Shown in pieces: positions 1 to 15,000 of a stretch of 64,000 nt of DNA (its first letter is position 1; every line of letters starts with the position of its first letter). A program made the translations under genes and the position numbers. This DNA comes from Corella eumyota. Taxonomy: Eukaryota; Chordata; Ascidiacea; Phlebobranchia; Corellidae. The notes under the pieces were generated by a model, which did no database searches, was not told the DNA's origin, and was given only the letters and a program-made list of their open reading frames with translations. The stretch is taken from positions 4,216,001 to 4,280,000 of the forward strand of contig OY720099.1 in assembly GCA_963082875.1 (NCBI GenBank), read 5' to 3'.

Positions 1-69
1 ATGCTGTCAGTAACTAATAACAAAAGAATTGTAATTAATGAGACTTTATTTTTTAAGGTTTTTACTTAC

Positions 70-3000
70 GATTCAGCATTTGTGTCAACTTTTCCACTCG
101 GTTTTAACCAAACTTTCTCTTTGGGTTTTGATTGCCCGAACCATTTCGTTGCATCCGTATTACGTTGACTGTGAGCTGCACTGTACACCGCAGGGCCATT
201 TTCCTCCTCCCTGTGACGTCAAAAAAAATATTGTGACGTCATAATTTTCGCAAGAAAAAGAATTTTGTAGCATGGATCGTAATTTTTTAAAGAATAGCAA
301 AAAAATGAAAAAATATTTAAAAAAATATTAATTTTAAAGTTAATTAAATTATCTAGGAGTTCGTATCTTTCAAAGTTAATTTAATTAACAATACACACTC
401 AAAAAAGCATCTGAACTGAGTTGGCCTTATACAGAGTTAATTAAATTACGGTCTAACACAATACAGTAACATAGCGTTCCTAATTACCACAGACAATCAG
501 AAAACAAGCTGCGAAAATTGACACCTAAATTATGACGTCGTTTCAATCGAAAGTTAACAATGCAAAACGCGAAATTCAAGAATTTGATTTAATTAACTGA
601 TTGGTGTTAACAATATACAAACAGCTGTGATAAGAAAATAAATAAATTTTTAATATTTTTAGGGGTAAGGTAAATTTAATTAAAAAAAATATTTTCATTA
701 TAAATATAAACAAAAAAATGTTTATTTAAAAAGAGACGAATTGTTTAACCCTTAATTAAATTACAATTTTAAAACGACAATATAAGGCTAAAGTTGAATA
801 CTAAAATTAATCAAAATTTTAAAATAAGTTTTGTTACACCTATATTTAATAGACTACAGAATCAAACTGCAAAAAAAATTTTGAATTTTAATTTGTACAA
901 CTTTTACAATTACTACATATATTTATTATACATAAAAACCTTAAAAAACCCACCGATTTTATTTACAAACCGGCCCTTAAAACGTAATATTTTCTACAAA
1001 AGCTTTAAAAACAAAAAAATTTGATACAAATTTAACTGTATTGTTAGCAATGATAATAAAGCAAACACAATTCCTTCCAACCTAAACCAAAGTGATTTTA
1101 AATCCAACCACATCAAAGAAAATATACTCAAGTCAAAAATAACAACAAGCTATATTATACAAACAAATAGGTATTTAAAGTTACCCTTTAAAAATATCCA
1201 AAACTTTAAAAAAAGACTTTAAATTAATAAAGTAACTATTTTTATACAAGTATAACCTAACATACCTGGTTATAATAGTGATAATTAGATTAATTAGCCA
1301 AATATTTTACAAAAATTATGAAAAAATTAACAAAACTTACGGTATTTCGTCATGGTTAACTAAACCAGTTCTTTCTATTATTCTCATCTCCTGATTTTGA
1401 CTTTCCGAGTTTTCAGGATTAACTTCACTTAAAACCTTCGTCGTTTCAAACAACACGATTTCACTGTCGTCTGCTTTCGGTGTACTGTCCCTGTATTCAT
1501 CCGAGGTTGCAATATCGTGTTCTTCCGCGGTGTTTTGTACGCTAACGTCTTCTGTTACTACTTCTACTGGTTTTTCATCTGTCGTTTTTTCGTATTCTTC
1601 CGCTTTTGAGCTATCAGAACTACTTACACTCGACGCGTCGTCTTTTATGTTACTACTTAATACTGTTTCGACTGGCTTTACTTCCTCTATCTCGATTTCA
1701 GGGTTTTGAGTTTCGATTTCTGAAATTTGAGTCGAGTTTTCTTCGAGCGCATCTGTCGGGTTGTTCACAGTTGCTTGTGACGTAGTAATGACCTCCTTTA
1801 TTGCAGAGACAATGACGTTCTCGGCGAGCTGAGGTGCGATCTGCTCGGCTGGATTACACGATGTCGCCTCGGCGTCGTCGCGGTCGCTTTGTTTTTCGAT
1901 TGTGACGTCATAATTGGAATTCTCGTCGTCGATGGTTTTACTTTCTTTACCATCCTCTTCTACGTTTTTATCTTCGTCAGCTACAACGTCATTACTTGTT
2001 GCGGTGACATCATCACCTACTTCAATAACGTTATTGCTTATTTCAGTGACGTCATCACTACCTTCAGTAACGTCATAACTGACTTCTGTGTCTTCTTCTA
2101 AGTTGATGTTGGGCTGTGTGTCTTTATTGTTGATTACGTCATCATTAGACGTTGTTACGTCATCGATCAAAGTCTTGCTGACCAAAACGACCGGCATTTC
2201 GTCGTCTTCGTTCTTGTCTATTGTGAGGTCATAACTGCAGTTTTCGTCATCAGACTCCGCCTCGTCCGAAGAAGATTCTCGACTTTGACTTTCAGCTTCA
2301 TCTTTTTCTTTTTCAATTTCGGTAATTACTTCCTTAACTTCGTGTATCTCTGTGACGTCATCGGCTGGTTCTTGTTTAATTATGACGTCATCGTCGGCTA
2401 ATTGATCCTGTTTGTTTACGTCGTTGTTTACATGCTCCAGTTCGATATCCTGTGGTATGACGTCATTCGTGGGAAAATCCTCCTCGCCTTCGTCTGATGA
2501 CGTCACCGAGTCACTGTCCGACGACGATGATTGTGACGTCATCATGGCAGGTGTGTTCTCGTATTCGGGGGTTATGATAATTTGGTCGTCTGTAATTGGT
2601 TGTTGGGTGTCCACGTGATCGATTTGAATATCGGGGATTTTATTTTCGGTGTTTTCCATTTCTACAGAATCTAAAAAAAATTAAATTAAAAAAAAAATTA
2701 AAATTTTTTTTATATTAATCTTGTTTTTTAAACTAATTTCATTACAACTACAATGATATTAGTTTAACTTGATTTTCTCTAAACTTGACTGCTTAAAACT
2801 CAAAGTAAACACATTCAATTTAAATTGAATGACTTTAACTGAACATTCACTTATTTTTCAACTACCTCCGGCAATTTAAAACTGAGTTAATTTCCGTTAA
2901 AAATAATTCATAAAAGTTATACTTGCACTAAAGCGATATAAAAACGTCATTCAAAGTTACTTTTCGAATTTAAACAGAAATGAAATGTTAATATTATTTG

Positions 3001-6000
3001 AAAATTTATTTACAAATGTTATTGAAATGTCGAAAAACAATTTTTTTGCCTGATAAAAAAATAATTTGCTGATTGCGCGCAATTTCATATTTTTTAATTT
3101 TAATAAATTTTCCAAAAAATTTGACAAACTCATTTTCAAACGTCTTGCTATTAAAAATTAAATTTGACTTTATGTAAGTGTTTTATGTTAAATTATAGGA
3201 AACCTATTTGTAATTACCACACCTTCTTAATACTACTTATTATTTGCTAAATCGTGTAATAATACCCACCAAAAATGAATAACAAATTAAGTAGCGCTAA
3301 CTTTCTTATTAATGGTTATTACTTCAATTAATTTTTAGAAAACAAAAAAATAAAATTAAAAACTTAAACCATTTTCAACTTAATGTGTAGATATTTAATT
3401 AAAATTTATAAATTTATGGCATATATAAGACGTCAATTAAGCTAACTATAACAACAAATATATGATTGAGCGGTTACTGGACCCTGGCATATGTTATTAC
3501 AGGCCACCTGAACAGCTTACTTAGAAAACAAAACCGAAATTCAAAGTATTTTCTAACGAAAACGAAAACAATTTTTCTTTTTTTTTTCAAATTTTTCGTT
3601 TTTGGCTAACCACTAAGAGTAGCCATTAACGTTAAAAGCATTCCTATTTTCGTTAATATAAAACCTTGACATTTCTGTATTTCCTTAACGTTAATTGTGT
3701 TGTTTTAAAAACGAAAAAATAAACAAAAACCGCGTGTATTATAAAAACCACAACGTTTAAAAACAAAAGTTTTTGTTTTTTTTAAGCCACCAATAGCCTA
3801 TAGTTAACATTTAGTTATCAGTTTTTTTCAACTAACAAGGCATTTAACCATTTTTTGACCAAAACCTAAAATATTTCTAAACTTAAACACTTAACTATTA
3901 GGCAAATTTATAATGACTAATATTGAACTTATATCAATACAACTTAAAGTTACACAGTTAAATTAAAACCATAACCACATTGAATAGAAATTTAGTCAAA
4001 GTCTTATTGAATTTTTAAAACCACAAGCTGAATTATCTAAAAGGAAACAAATTTCAATTAAAATCAAAACTCAACTATTCAAGTAACAGCGATCGAAACA
4101 ATTTTAACTTACTATAAACCCTGCTAACAAAGCTACCACGTGATTCAAAGCATTATGACCTCACAAAGGCTTAAGTCTAGTTACGCTCACCATCTCGCAT
4201 CGCTTCGTTTTGCTTCTTTTTTCGCCGCGGCATCGGCACAGGTGCTTCTTCCCTTTCTGTGACGTCATAATGGAATTCGTCTGCTAGGCCTTGCTCATCG
4301 CGACTTTCCGGGCTACTGGTTTGATCGTCACGCTCGGGCGACTTTGTTAAGTTGACCCCGTCTGACTGCGTGACGTCATCAGACGTAGTGTCGTCGGACG
4401 CCGTGACGTCATAGTTAACGGACGAATTTTCGAACACTTCACCTTGAAATAAAAAAAAATAAAAAATTAAGAAATAATTTTTTTTTTAAATAAAATAAAA
4501 ATTCGATTTTATTTTAAAAACATTTACACAATGCTTAAAGCCTAATTCTCTATGTAAGTAATATGCTACTGGAAATTGTCTGGGTTAAGATGTGAGATTA
4601 CCGGTTAAGGATGAATAAGTTTGGTTTTTTACATTACCCAGTATTCGAAACAAACAAATTAGTTCAAATTCGGACGAATTTACAAAATATTTAACTCCCA
4701 CGTATTATTTTAAGTTAAAATACGAAAACATAATTTTTTAGATTGTTTTTTATTTATGTTTTTTTTAAGATCATAAAAATCGTCTTATTTATATATTAAA
4801 AAAAAAAATTGTTTAAATTTAAATGTGTTTTTATTTAAAATATAATTAAAATCTTTGTGTAACTTTCAAATTTAAAAACTTTAATTTGTTTTGAAAGTTA
4901 ACAATAAAATTATTATTTTATCCGAAAGCCTAAAATTTAAAATGTAATTTAGAACTGAAGTATATTAGGTTCCTTTTAGATACTTTTTTACTTTAAATCT
5001 TACCTTGTTCATTCATATCCCCGCTTGTATAAAGTTCCTTTAAGGCTAAGTCGATCTTATATTGAAGCTGATATCTTGGACTTATTTTGGCAAGAACATC
5101 CTACAAAAAAAAACAAAAAGTTGTACTACTAGTTTTAAATAAAAAGTTAGTATACTGTTTCAGCAAAACTAAAATAAACTTGTGCCTAAATAAAAATTTA
5201 AACTTTTTAAGATATTGTTGGATTTTAAATTCTGCCAATTTTTTATTAAAGTTTTTTAATTATGCCCATACACTTTTTTTCAGAATTAATATTACTGTTA
5301 TTTTTACTTTTTTAACGCTTTTTCTCACACAAAAACACAGCTAATAACGCCTTTATTTAACAGTAAGAAAAAACAAAATAATTAGCTCTTGCTAGTTACG
5401 TTGTTACAGAATATATTTACGTAACAATAACCTCATTATATCACAAACTAACCTAATACGTAACAATGCATCAATTATCAACACACACTATACCTAACAT
5501 GTATTCTCTTAAGACATACAGTTAGATTAATTGTTAAAACTATCTGGGGACTGATGCGAAACGTGGCGCTGATTGGCCGTGCGCTGTCACGTGATAAACC
5601 CGAATGACGTAACCTTGGAGCGTGCACAAATCGATGATAATTAAATAAAAATTCAATTAGAATGAACATGATTTGAATTTAACAAGATAAAAAAATAATT
5701 TAATTCTAAATTAGATCGTAGACATGTAGACATAACATTAGGCATAGGCGATGTATTATTTACCGTTTTTTTAAGACATACAGCACCAGTTAGGAAAATA
5801 AATACATTGTTAAACATGGATCAATTTCAGGATTTAAAGGTTTAGGAAATAATTAATTTTTTTAGGATAAGTTAATTACACAATAAATGACTGGCAAAAA
5901 ATATATATATAAAAACTATATTTTTATATGTAATAAAGCTTGGTGGACGGTATATTTATGTCCAATTTACAAAACAATTTTTTTCTCTTGTGCGTGCAGT

Positions 6001-9000
6001 GTAAATTATCGCAGGCACATATTAGGAAAAAAGTGAGACCATATTTCGACAATTAAAATCGAAACGGTGGGCCAGGCTAATAACAAGGTGAGAAAGAATA
6101 CATAAATTTTAAAATCAACAAAAAATATTTCAAAAACTTTTTTTTTAACGCTCGAACTAAAACATAATTTTTATAAGTTTTAAGTCTTACCTGATTGGTA
6201 TCCATGTTTATCACATAAATAATGCATAAAATTTTAAGAAAATCTATCCTATTAAGTATAAGCTACTGCAATTTATAATACATATAACATAAAACGCCTA
6301 TAAAAATTCCTAAAATAACACTAAAATTAATTTTTTTTTTCTAACTATTTGCAATACGAAAAAAATAAAACCAATTTTGTGCTTTCAAAATTTAACTATA
6401 ACGCACATTAGATTATAGACTTAAAGCTTATATAAAAAATTTATAAATAATTTCGTGCTGATTTAAATAGCTTTAATTTTAAATGCAGGCAAGTTGTATA
6501 AAACCTCTGGTTACCTATTTACAAAGTTTAATCACCACAATTATCGTTAAATTTAAATCAATAGTAATAAAACTTCAACCTTCGCTCCATTTATTTACAG
6601 TTTTATTTGTTTTTAAATGATATAAAAAAGGTTTAAAATTTATTTATTTTTCAATAAATACCATTTTAAATATTTTAAATACATTTTTACATAAACAAAG
6701 TAGAAAAAAAAAATTATTCCTAATTTGATTTAAGAAATTTGACTTAATACTGTATTTTGTTTTATTTTTATTTGTACAATTTCTATTTTTAGGATTTTAA
6801 GCCTGTACTTAGTCAAAGTTGCTGCTAAATTGTCATCTTGCTATGCATTGTGATGTCATACACAAGGTCACGTGCGCATGAAATATCCCCTTGCGCTATA
6901 TCTAAATCTTAACTACTTAAACTTCAAATATGAGATAACATTGATTTAATATCTATTTAAAACGGCATAAGTAAATAAAAATGACTTATTTTCTAAGAGA
7001 ATAAACTTTTAAACTGTTGAAAAGGAGATATTTTAACCTTCGTAATACCTTAATTGAATTATAAATCATCTTTAACCCTTCACCTAATATTTGTTGTCAA
7101 ATTACGCTTACATTAGGGTAATATACAACACCACGATAGGCATAGAGTTACATACACCCGACACGCGATTTGATATGTATTGAATTCCTTATAATTAAAT
7201 TAACTTATTCAGTTTTAAATCGTTTTGATCAAAATACCTTTTTATTATAACAAAAATGTTAACCTAGATAATTGGGAATTACCCCTTTTCTTGCAAATTA
7301 TTAACAAGGATAGCCAGAAAAAGTAAACTATAACGATACAAATGCAAACAATAAAACGACTAACTATTGCTAAAAAAATAAAAAATAAAAATACTTTTCC
7401 TATTGCCTTAAGCAAATACAAATTGTCCCTTGCTTTTTAAATTATAAAATTCAATATTTTATTTATATAAAAATTAACATAAAAAATAATTAAGTTAATA
7501 TGACAAAAAAAAACACTTTAAAAAAATGTCTTCCTTTTTTAATAAATCACTTTCTAATAAAACATAAATATAATGTTTTACAACTAGACTATACTTTTTC
7601 TCTGTAAAAACTTAATATCTTATAAAAGCTATCGCAAATGGCAAGGGGATAAAACACTATATACCACAATGTAAATAATTTAAATCCAGCACGCTTAGTG
7701 TATAAGCTATATCCTATATTCAAGCTATAAAAAATCTATTCTAAACAAACTTTTTTGACTATCTATTATTCGTTTAAAGTTGAATATGTTTTCTTTTTTT
7801 GTGTGTGTTTTGGCAACGTATTCCTTACTAAAATGTATTTTATTTGCTGATCACTTTTTTAAAACTTTTTAGAAACTCTAAATGGTAACGTTAAAAGCTA
7901 TTTTAAGTCTTAAAACCTATGTAGAACCCTAACATTAAACAAAAAAATAACATTCGCGATTAATTTATTGGAACCAAAGTTTCCATGAATTGTTCAACTT
8001 AAAATTTCTAAAAAAACAAACCGTTTGACTCCTTTGGAAACCTACAATTTTGATAAATATACAGATTTTCAGAACAAAATTTAACCGATGACTTTAGCCG
8101 CTTCACTGAACGTAAAATACAGAAGGTTATGCTACAAAAATTCTGAACCTTTCTAGGGTAATACCAACCATTAGAAATATAAATATAGATTTTGTTTAAA
8201 AACAGGCAGAAAAAATATCAACTCCATAAAGTTCAAATTTTTCAGGTCTCTGGCTACTGCAAATTAAGGTTAATATTAGGCTTGTGATATAGGCTATAAT
8301 AAACAATGATAAAACAATAAACATGCTATCTATTGCAGGTTTTGATAAGGTTAAATCCAGGGTCTTAAATTTAGGTCAATAAAATTAGAAATTGCTTTGA
8401 TTTTCGACTGTCTAAAAATACTACTTCAAAATTCTATCATCCGTTAAATGTGTATTTTTTTAACTTTCTTGAATTTTTTTGCATTTTTAAAATATTTTTT
8501 TGCATTTTTAAAAATTTTGAAATATATGAAAACACTTTGTAATAGAATTGCTGCCTTAGCCAAATACAGTACAACATTTTTTAAATTGTGTTTTATGCCA
8601 TTTGAACAGCATACCGGAATTTTTATATGCAAACACTGTAACGTTAAATAATATTTGCTAACCAATAAATCTAACGCCGAAATATTTAACGGCGATTTTT
8701 ATATCAAAATCTGCCAATTAATCAAAAGCGAATATTGTTAAAAAAAACTGAAAAAAAACTTAAGTAATTGGTACGACAATACTATATAGAAGTAACCTTA
8801 AAAACTTATATTTAAAAAGAACAAAAAAAATCAAAGTTTGTTTCTAAAATAGTGAATTAAAAAATATTTTTTTGGCCACCTGATATTAAATTTAGGTAAT
8901 TCTTTGGGTAAACGAATCAATATTAAATCGAATAATAAATAATAATAACACGTTTTATTTACATTTCTATTGTCGCGGTAGCTTAACAAATTTGCCATGT

Positions 9001-12000
9001 GCATACCTGAAATACTAAAACAAATAATATGTGTAATATACTGCTTTATTGATATATTTTAAAATATAATTATAATATATTTTTAAAATATGCAAACTGC
9101 TATATTATTTTGCGGGCCTATTTAAAATTGTATACATAAAACAATTCAATTTTTAGTGACTAAAATAAAATAACTAATCAGACGAAAAATACCTGACTAT
9201 CGCTTTTAAGTACAGACATTTTGTAAACTAACGTAGATGACATATACGCTTTATTTGTTTACAAGCAAATTAGATTTTAAAACAAGGTTTTTGACATTTC
9301 CGCTTTCTGCATGTCCCTTAAACATCCAATTACCCTATACATAACAATTATTGTTAATACACAAATTAGATTTAAATTTATTAAAAAATGTTGAACCCTT
9401 TTACAAGACTAAAAAATGCGTTTGTCCAAACTGATAATGTTTGCCTTAAGTTAAGTTCTATTTGGTTTGCAATTACCAAAATGACCTTCGAATTAAAAAA
9501 AGGCTTTTAATCAAAAATAAATAAATTCAAATCTTCGTAAAAAACAGTTTCTTAATTTTTTTCAAAACTACAATACTAAATCTCAAAAAACTACTTTCTT
9601 TTATAATTAATTTGGGTTTTGTTTTATAACAAAATACCCCCTTTCTGAATAATACAATTTTACGTATTACCTTTACAAAAAGTACGATACATAAATAATA
9701 ATAGACTTTGTTATTTTGTAATATAAATTATTCAAATTTTAAATATGACCTTGACTAAGAAAATATTATTTTTAACCTCTTACAATAAAACTCAAACAAT
9801 GAAAACACTAAAAACTGTTCAAAATTTAAAAAGCTTAAAAAAAAACATAAATTATTTTACAATTTCTAAATGTTCTAATCAAAATTTGCCAAAAAACCAA
9901 AAAATTATCTATACAAAAATCAAATACGTGCTTTTTGCCTTTTATTCTATATTGACATATTTCCAAAACCAACTGTTATGTCAGTTCGTTAAGGACCCTC
10001 AGCGTTTAAGGAATGCTCTTAAGTAAACAAACACAAAAAGTACGATATAAGGAGTCCATTATATTTTATATCAAAAGAGGACTTTTTATGAGGGGCAACA
10101 CGTTTTAAAATATTTTTGTTCAGGATAACTTCAAAAATATAGATTTAAAAAAATTAACGTAAATAATTGATATAACCAAATCTTTAGATTTAAAGTCTAG
10201 TTTTTAAAAAATATATATTTTTACTAAATTATTATTAACTTTTAACAACTATTTATGTATAATTAATCATAATTTAGTAAAAATATTTTTTTATTGTATA
10301 TATAAGTAAAAATAACACGTATTCTAAATTTTCAAAATATTACTTAAAGAAAATAGTTAATTGCCTGCACTTTTGGCTGTATTTATATTGTTGTAATATA
10401 TGGTTGAAAAAATTTTGCACGTAATAAGTCCTTACAAAAAGTTTTTAAAAACTTCTGCCCAGAAATTGGAGCTTTTTTATTTCGTTGGCTTATAAATCGA
10501 ATAACTATAAGTATATTATGCTCCATTTTATAGATTTTAAAGGTTAAAAAATATATAAATATCAACTTACCAATAACGTCTAACTTCCTTTATCTTCTTG
10601 TAATAATAATTAAGTGTTAATTATATATAGTTAGCTTAATTTACATACAAGATTATTAAACGCTCTGTAATCTGCAAAGGTGTCGAAAAATGTGAGCGTT
10701 AATATTAGCTTAAAGTCACCTCACTGATATAAAATATTATCTTTGTTTGTTTTTTCCAAAATCAGCAGAGCAAAAACAAGCAAAGTCAAATTCGTATGAG
10801 CAGTAAATACGTCAGGGCGTTTATTTGACTTTAATATAGGCCAAGACTTGGGTTATAAAATACAACAGTAGGCACTTGCCCATAAATCTAATGACGCTAA
10901 TTTTAAGCAAGACTTAGACTTTGTTTAACGATCTACACCCTATCCTGACTGTAACTCAATTAGCGCACTGTGAAATAGTGGAATTACATCTGTCTCGTAT
11001 TGAAAGGGTTGCAATACATTTAATCGATATATTTGCCGAATACAGATCGATTTTTTGATTTCTGTTTAAAAAAAACTTGCTTCATTTATAAGCGAGTTTC
11101 TGTTTCTGTTTTTATATTGAACCTGTAATAACATCTACATTATATTATTAAAAACAATATCCCATCTGAGAAATTAAATTCTCAAGGGTACAGAAATATT
11201 TTAGGTATGTTACTATCAACCACTTAATAAAAATATTTTGACATAACCTCACTAAAATTGTCGAACACAATATTAAAATTTTGTTTAAATATGACTTAAT
11301 GGTGCTGAATAATTAGGTTTGTTTTGTATTTTAAATTATGTTATCAGTAGTCTAATATTTTATGCGGTATGCATTTACATAAAGCGTTATTTATTTTAAA
11401 TATAAAATCTAACTGATTAAACTGTATAAACATTTAAACCTAGACTTTGGTAAAAATTAACTAAATTTTAAATCGAACTGCTTTGTGCTTAACACTAAGT
11501 CTAATTCGTTGCAATTACAAAAGCTTTTTAGTTTAAATTAATCGATTTTGACCCAATTTTTTTGCGAGTTATTTTCGAAAATTTCGCAGCGTTCCACGCT
11601 TAACGTGACGTCATAATTAAAGCGTGGAGGCGCTCAAGCGTGCCGCAAAATTTGGAAATCCGAAAACAACTTCCTATTTTCGATGTATTAGGTCGTTTTT
11701 ATTAAAAATAGCGCAATACTTGTAATGCCAATTAATTAAATTGATTACTAGATATTAATTTATCCCAAAAGTCTGCATTATAAGGAACAACTTAATGTTT
11801 TAAACATGTAAATCTCGCTTAGTTCTACTTAGTTCTTGCATATGTCAAAACTATTATAATTTCATTATTATTTATTACAATATACAAATTATAGCGCAAA
11901 TAAAGTTGATTAATTGCATTAAATGAGTTGTTAAATATAGCAAAATCACGGAAAGCTATTTAGTTGTGCGTCACCACAAAAATTAAACAACAAAATAAAC

Positions 12001-15000
12001 ATTTAATCTTGTTTAAATATTTTTGGCTGTTACAAATATACTATGCCCAGCGTGCTTATTTTTTTAGTAATTTTAGTAAATTTAAACACTGTCTAAGGCT
12101 GTTTTTATAAAAAGTTTACAATAAACAAACGTATACTAATATAATATGCAAATTAGTCTTTTATTTGTCTTTTTAAATACGCTATTTAACTTAATTTGTC
12201 TATATTTGAACAAAGCCCTTAGCCTCAAAAAACAAAGGCCTCATGCTCAACAACTAATATAATAATGCTTACTAACATTTCAAGAAACATAGTCCTTATT
12301 TAGAACAATAAAAACAACAAAAGTAGACTCCCGCTGCTTAAATACACGCTACTTACCTGACTACAAAAGATTTTACAGTTTTATGAGGTATACACAACTA
12401 CTATTAGTATTTAAGTAGAAGCTGAAGTCAAATTAGCAAAGTTAATTAGTAACTGTTTGCAATTTACATCATGCCGACACGTAAGGGTTAATGTTAATGC
12501 AGAAACTTTGCATGTGGTAAATTAAAACAATATTATTAAAAGTTTTTATAAAAAAACTTATTATCCATCTATAGCGTTAGGTTATAAGCAACAACGTAAG
12601 TGCTACCCTAAGCAAAAACATGTTCAAGCAACGGCGCGTATTAAATAAGATCAAACAAGCTAAGTTGTAAACTCTGCAATTTACAGATTTACGAGAAAAT
12701 GTGGTTAAGTAATAATGTAACTAATATATTCTGCCGTACCTCAGTTCGTAGCCTTTCTTCAAGTTCGTCTCTGTAGTTTGAGTCGTCAAGAAAGACGTCG
12801 TCTGATGACAATTCTTTATCCTCACTAAAATCGGTTTCATTTTCTGTTTAAAACACAAAAGTAAATTTTTAATTATTTCGTTTTAAAAATAGCATTTATT
12901 TTGTACTTATAGTATATTTTTTATAAAAAATAATTATCAAAATGCAAATTTTACCCGTTTACCATGTTATTCACACGTTTAAATATCATTTTGGGGGATT
13001 TTTTGTATTTACTAAAACTTTTTAAATATATATTTACTTACTTAAGTTTTAAATGTATATTAACTTACTTAAGTTTTAAAATATTGCTTAAAAAATGTTT
13101 TGTTAAAGTTTAAATTTATTTTGATGACGAGTCAGTTATTGTGTTATTAATTTTGGCCCAAGGCAATTTCTCTTTCTTGATTGTCTTCGTTTTTTTTTTT
13201 TTTTTTTTTTAATTTTTGTAGAATAAATTTTATGTTAGCCAAACTAAAACAATGAAGTTTTATTGCTACATAAATAAAAAGATTGTTTTCTGCAGACACA
13301 ATTTGTTAAGTGATTTGCTGTAATAGTACTTCAGAATTTCTTCACGTTTACTTGTTAGAGCTTAAACATTAAAGGAAAATTAATTTTTTAATGTTTTATA
13401 TTTTGAAGTTTGTAGATTTTTTCTTAACTTAAATTTAAAGAAAGATGAAACACCGGAAAGGGATTTACATGAAAACTGCTCCCCAGTACAAAAAAGGGGA
13501 AGAACCTAAAGAAGAAGGTTCAACAAGCGAGGGAGGAAATGTATCAGAAGTGTGGCTCCCCGAAACAGGCACGGCTTTCCGAATCCTGATGTCGGCAAAC
13601 CTTTGTTCCGCTCTGATGAACAATATTAGCGACTGCGACGAAACATATAATTATTGGGAACCACTGCATCATTTGTTGTATGGAACAGGGATGCAGACAT
13701 GGGAGTATTCACCAGAATATGCGATCCGATCATGGGCATACATCTTCCTCCATTCAATACTGACATGGCCTACCTTTGGATTGATAACAAGCAACAAACT
13801 CATGATTTTTTACTTTATCAGGATGATTTTTGGAGTTATTACAACTCTGTGTGAGGTTCATTTTTACCAAGGAGTTGCTCTGAGGTTTGGAAATAACGTA
13901 GCAAGACTGGTGCTTGCATTTTTAGTGTTAGGCACGGGTATGTTTATTTCTGCTACAGCATTTCTGCCAAGTACGTTTTGTATGTACGGGACTTTTTTGT
14001 TTATGGGCTGTTGGCTAAGAGGAGATTTACATTTAGCCCTGCTTTGTGTAGCTGCAAGTTCAATTATAGGGTGGCCGTTTGCTGTGGCATTGGGTATACC
14101 TTTGGCAGTTGATATTTGCATACGAAGAAAGAAATACATGTTTTTCTTGAAATGGGTCGGAGTAGCACTTGCAACGATGCTTCTACCATGTTTTTTGATT
14201 GATTCTTATTACTACGGCAAACCAGTTGTAGCGTCACTAAATATTTTACTCTACAATGTCTTCACTGAACATGGTCCTGATATATACGGCACAGAACCAT
14301 TGTCATATTATCTTCTAAATGGATTTTTAAACTTTAATATTGTCTTTGTATTAGCAATGTTGACTATAATAGTTGTGCCAATTTCTGAACTTATTGTCAG
14401 CTTCAAATATAAAGGTTACAGACCACCTGTTTTACTTGTCACATTTGCTATTTCGCCGATGTATATTTGGATTGCAATTTTTTTTTCACAACCCCATAAA
14501 GAAGAAAGGTTTTTGTTTCCGATATACCCTTTGTTTTGTTTAGCAGGCGCTGTTACAGTTGCCACAATTCAAAAACTTTACTGCGTATTCAAATTGAATG
14601 AACGCCTCAATGTGCAATGGATTTCTGTGTGCACGATTTTTGTGTATGCAATTCTCTCCCTGTCTCGTACCACTGCTTTATTTCAAAGCTATCATGGTTC
14701 AATGGAAATATACCCTAAACTCCACCAGGTGGCCAGCAAAATAGATGCAGAAAACCACAAGGTGTCGGTGTGCATCGGGAAAGAGTGGCATCGCTTTCCG
14801 TCAAATTTTTTGCTGCCAACGAATTTCACTCTCGAGTTTATTCAATCTGAGTTCAAGGGCCAGTTGCCTCAACATTTTCACTCGAGCAGAGTGGAGGGCA
14901 CTAAAAAACTCCAAAAGAACTTCAACGAGCAAAATTTGGAGGAAAAGTCGAGATATGTTGATATCAAGATGTGTCATTTTTTGATCGATTACAATAACGG

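Larger units (their letters stand above)
5101..12739. other. 7.6-kb AT-rich intron of the acidic gene
   Basis: No convincing conserved exon is seen apart from the two candidate alternative starts. The few open frames are rich in Lys, Asn, Ile and Phe, as expected of random AT-rich DNA. It contains a hairpin around a CRE at 11588-11634 and an inverted repeat near 10206-10293, listed under findings. Confidence 0.6.

Noticed and set aside
794-1024. Plus-strand open frame of 76 codons
   Set aside because: Lys/Asn/Phe-rich composition of random AT-rich DNA, inside an intron of the acidic gene, with no features.
1889-2618. Plus-strand open frames opposite the acidic exon
   Set aside because: Antisense shadows of the repeated GACGTCA codons on the minus strand.
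5478-5669. Minus-strand open frame of 63 codons
   Set aside because: Covers a promoter-like GC-richer patch; no domain, no splice logic, and codon order does not look selected.
9745-10026. Plus-strand open frame of 93 codons
   Set aside because: Low-complexity Lys/Asn/Leu composition, with no splice sites or homology I can see.
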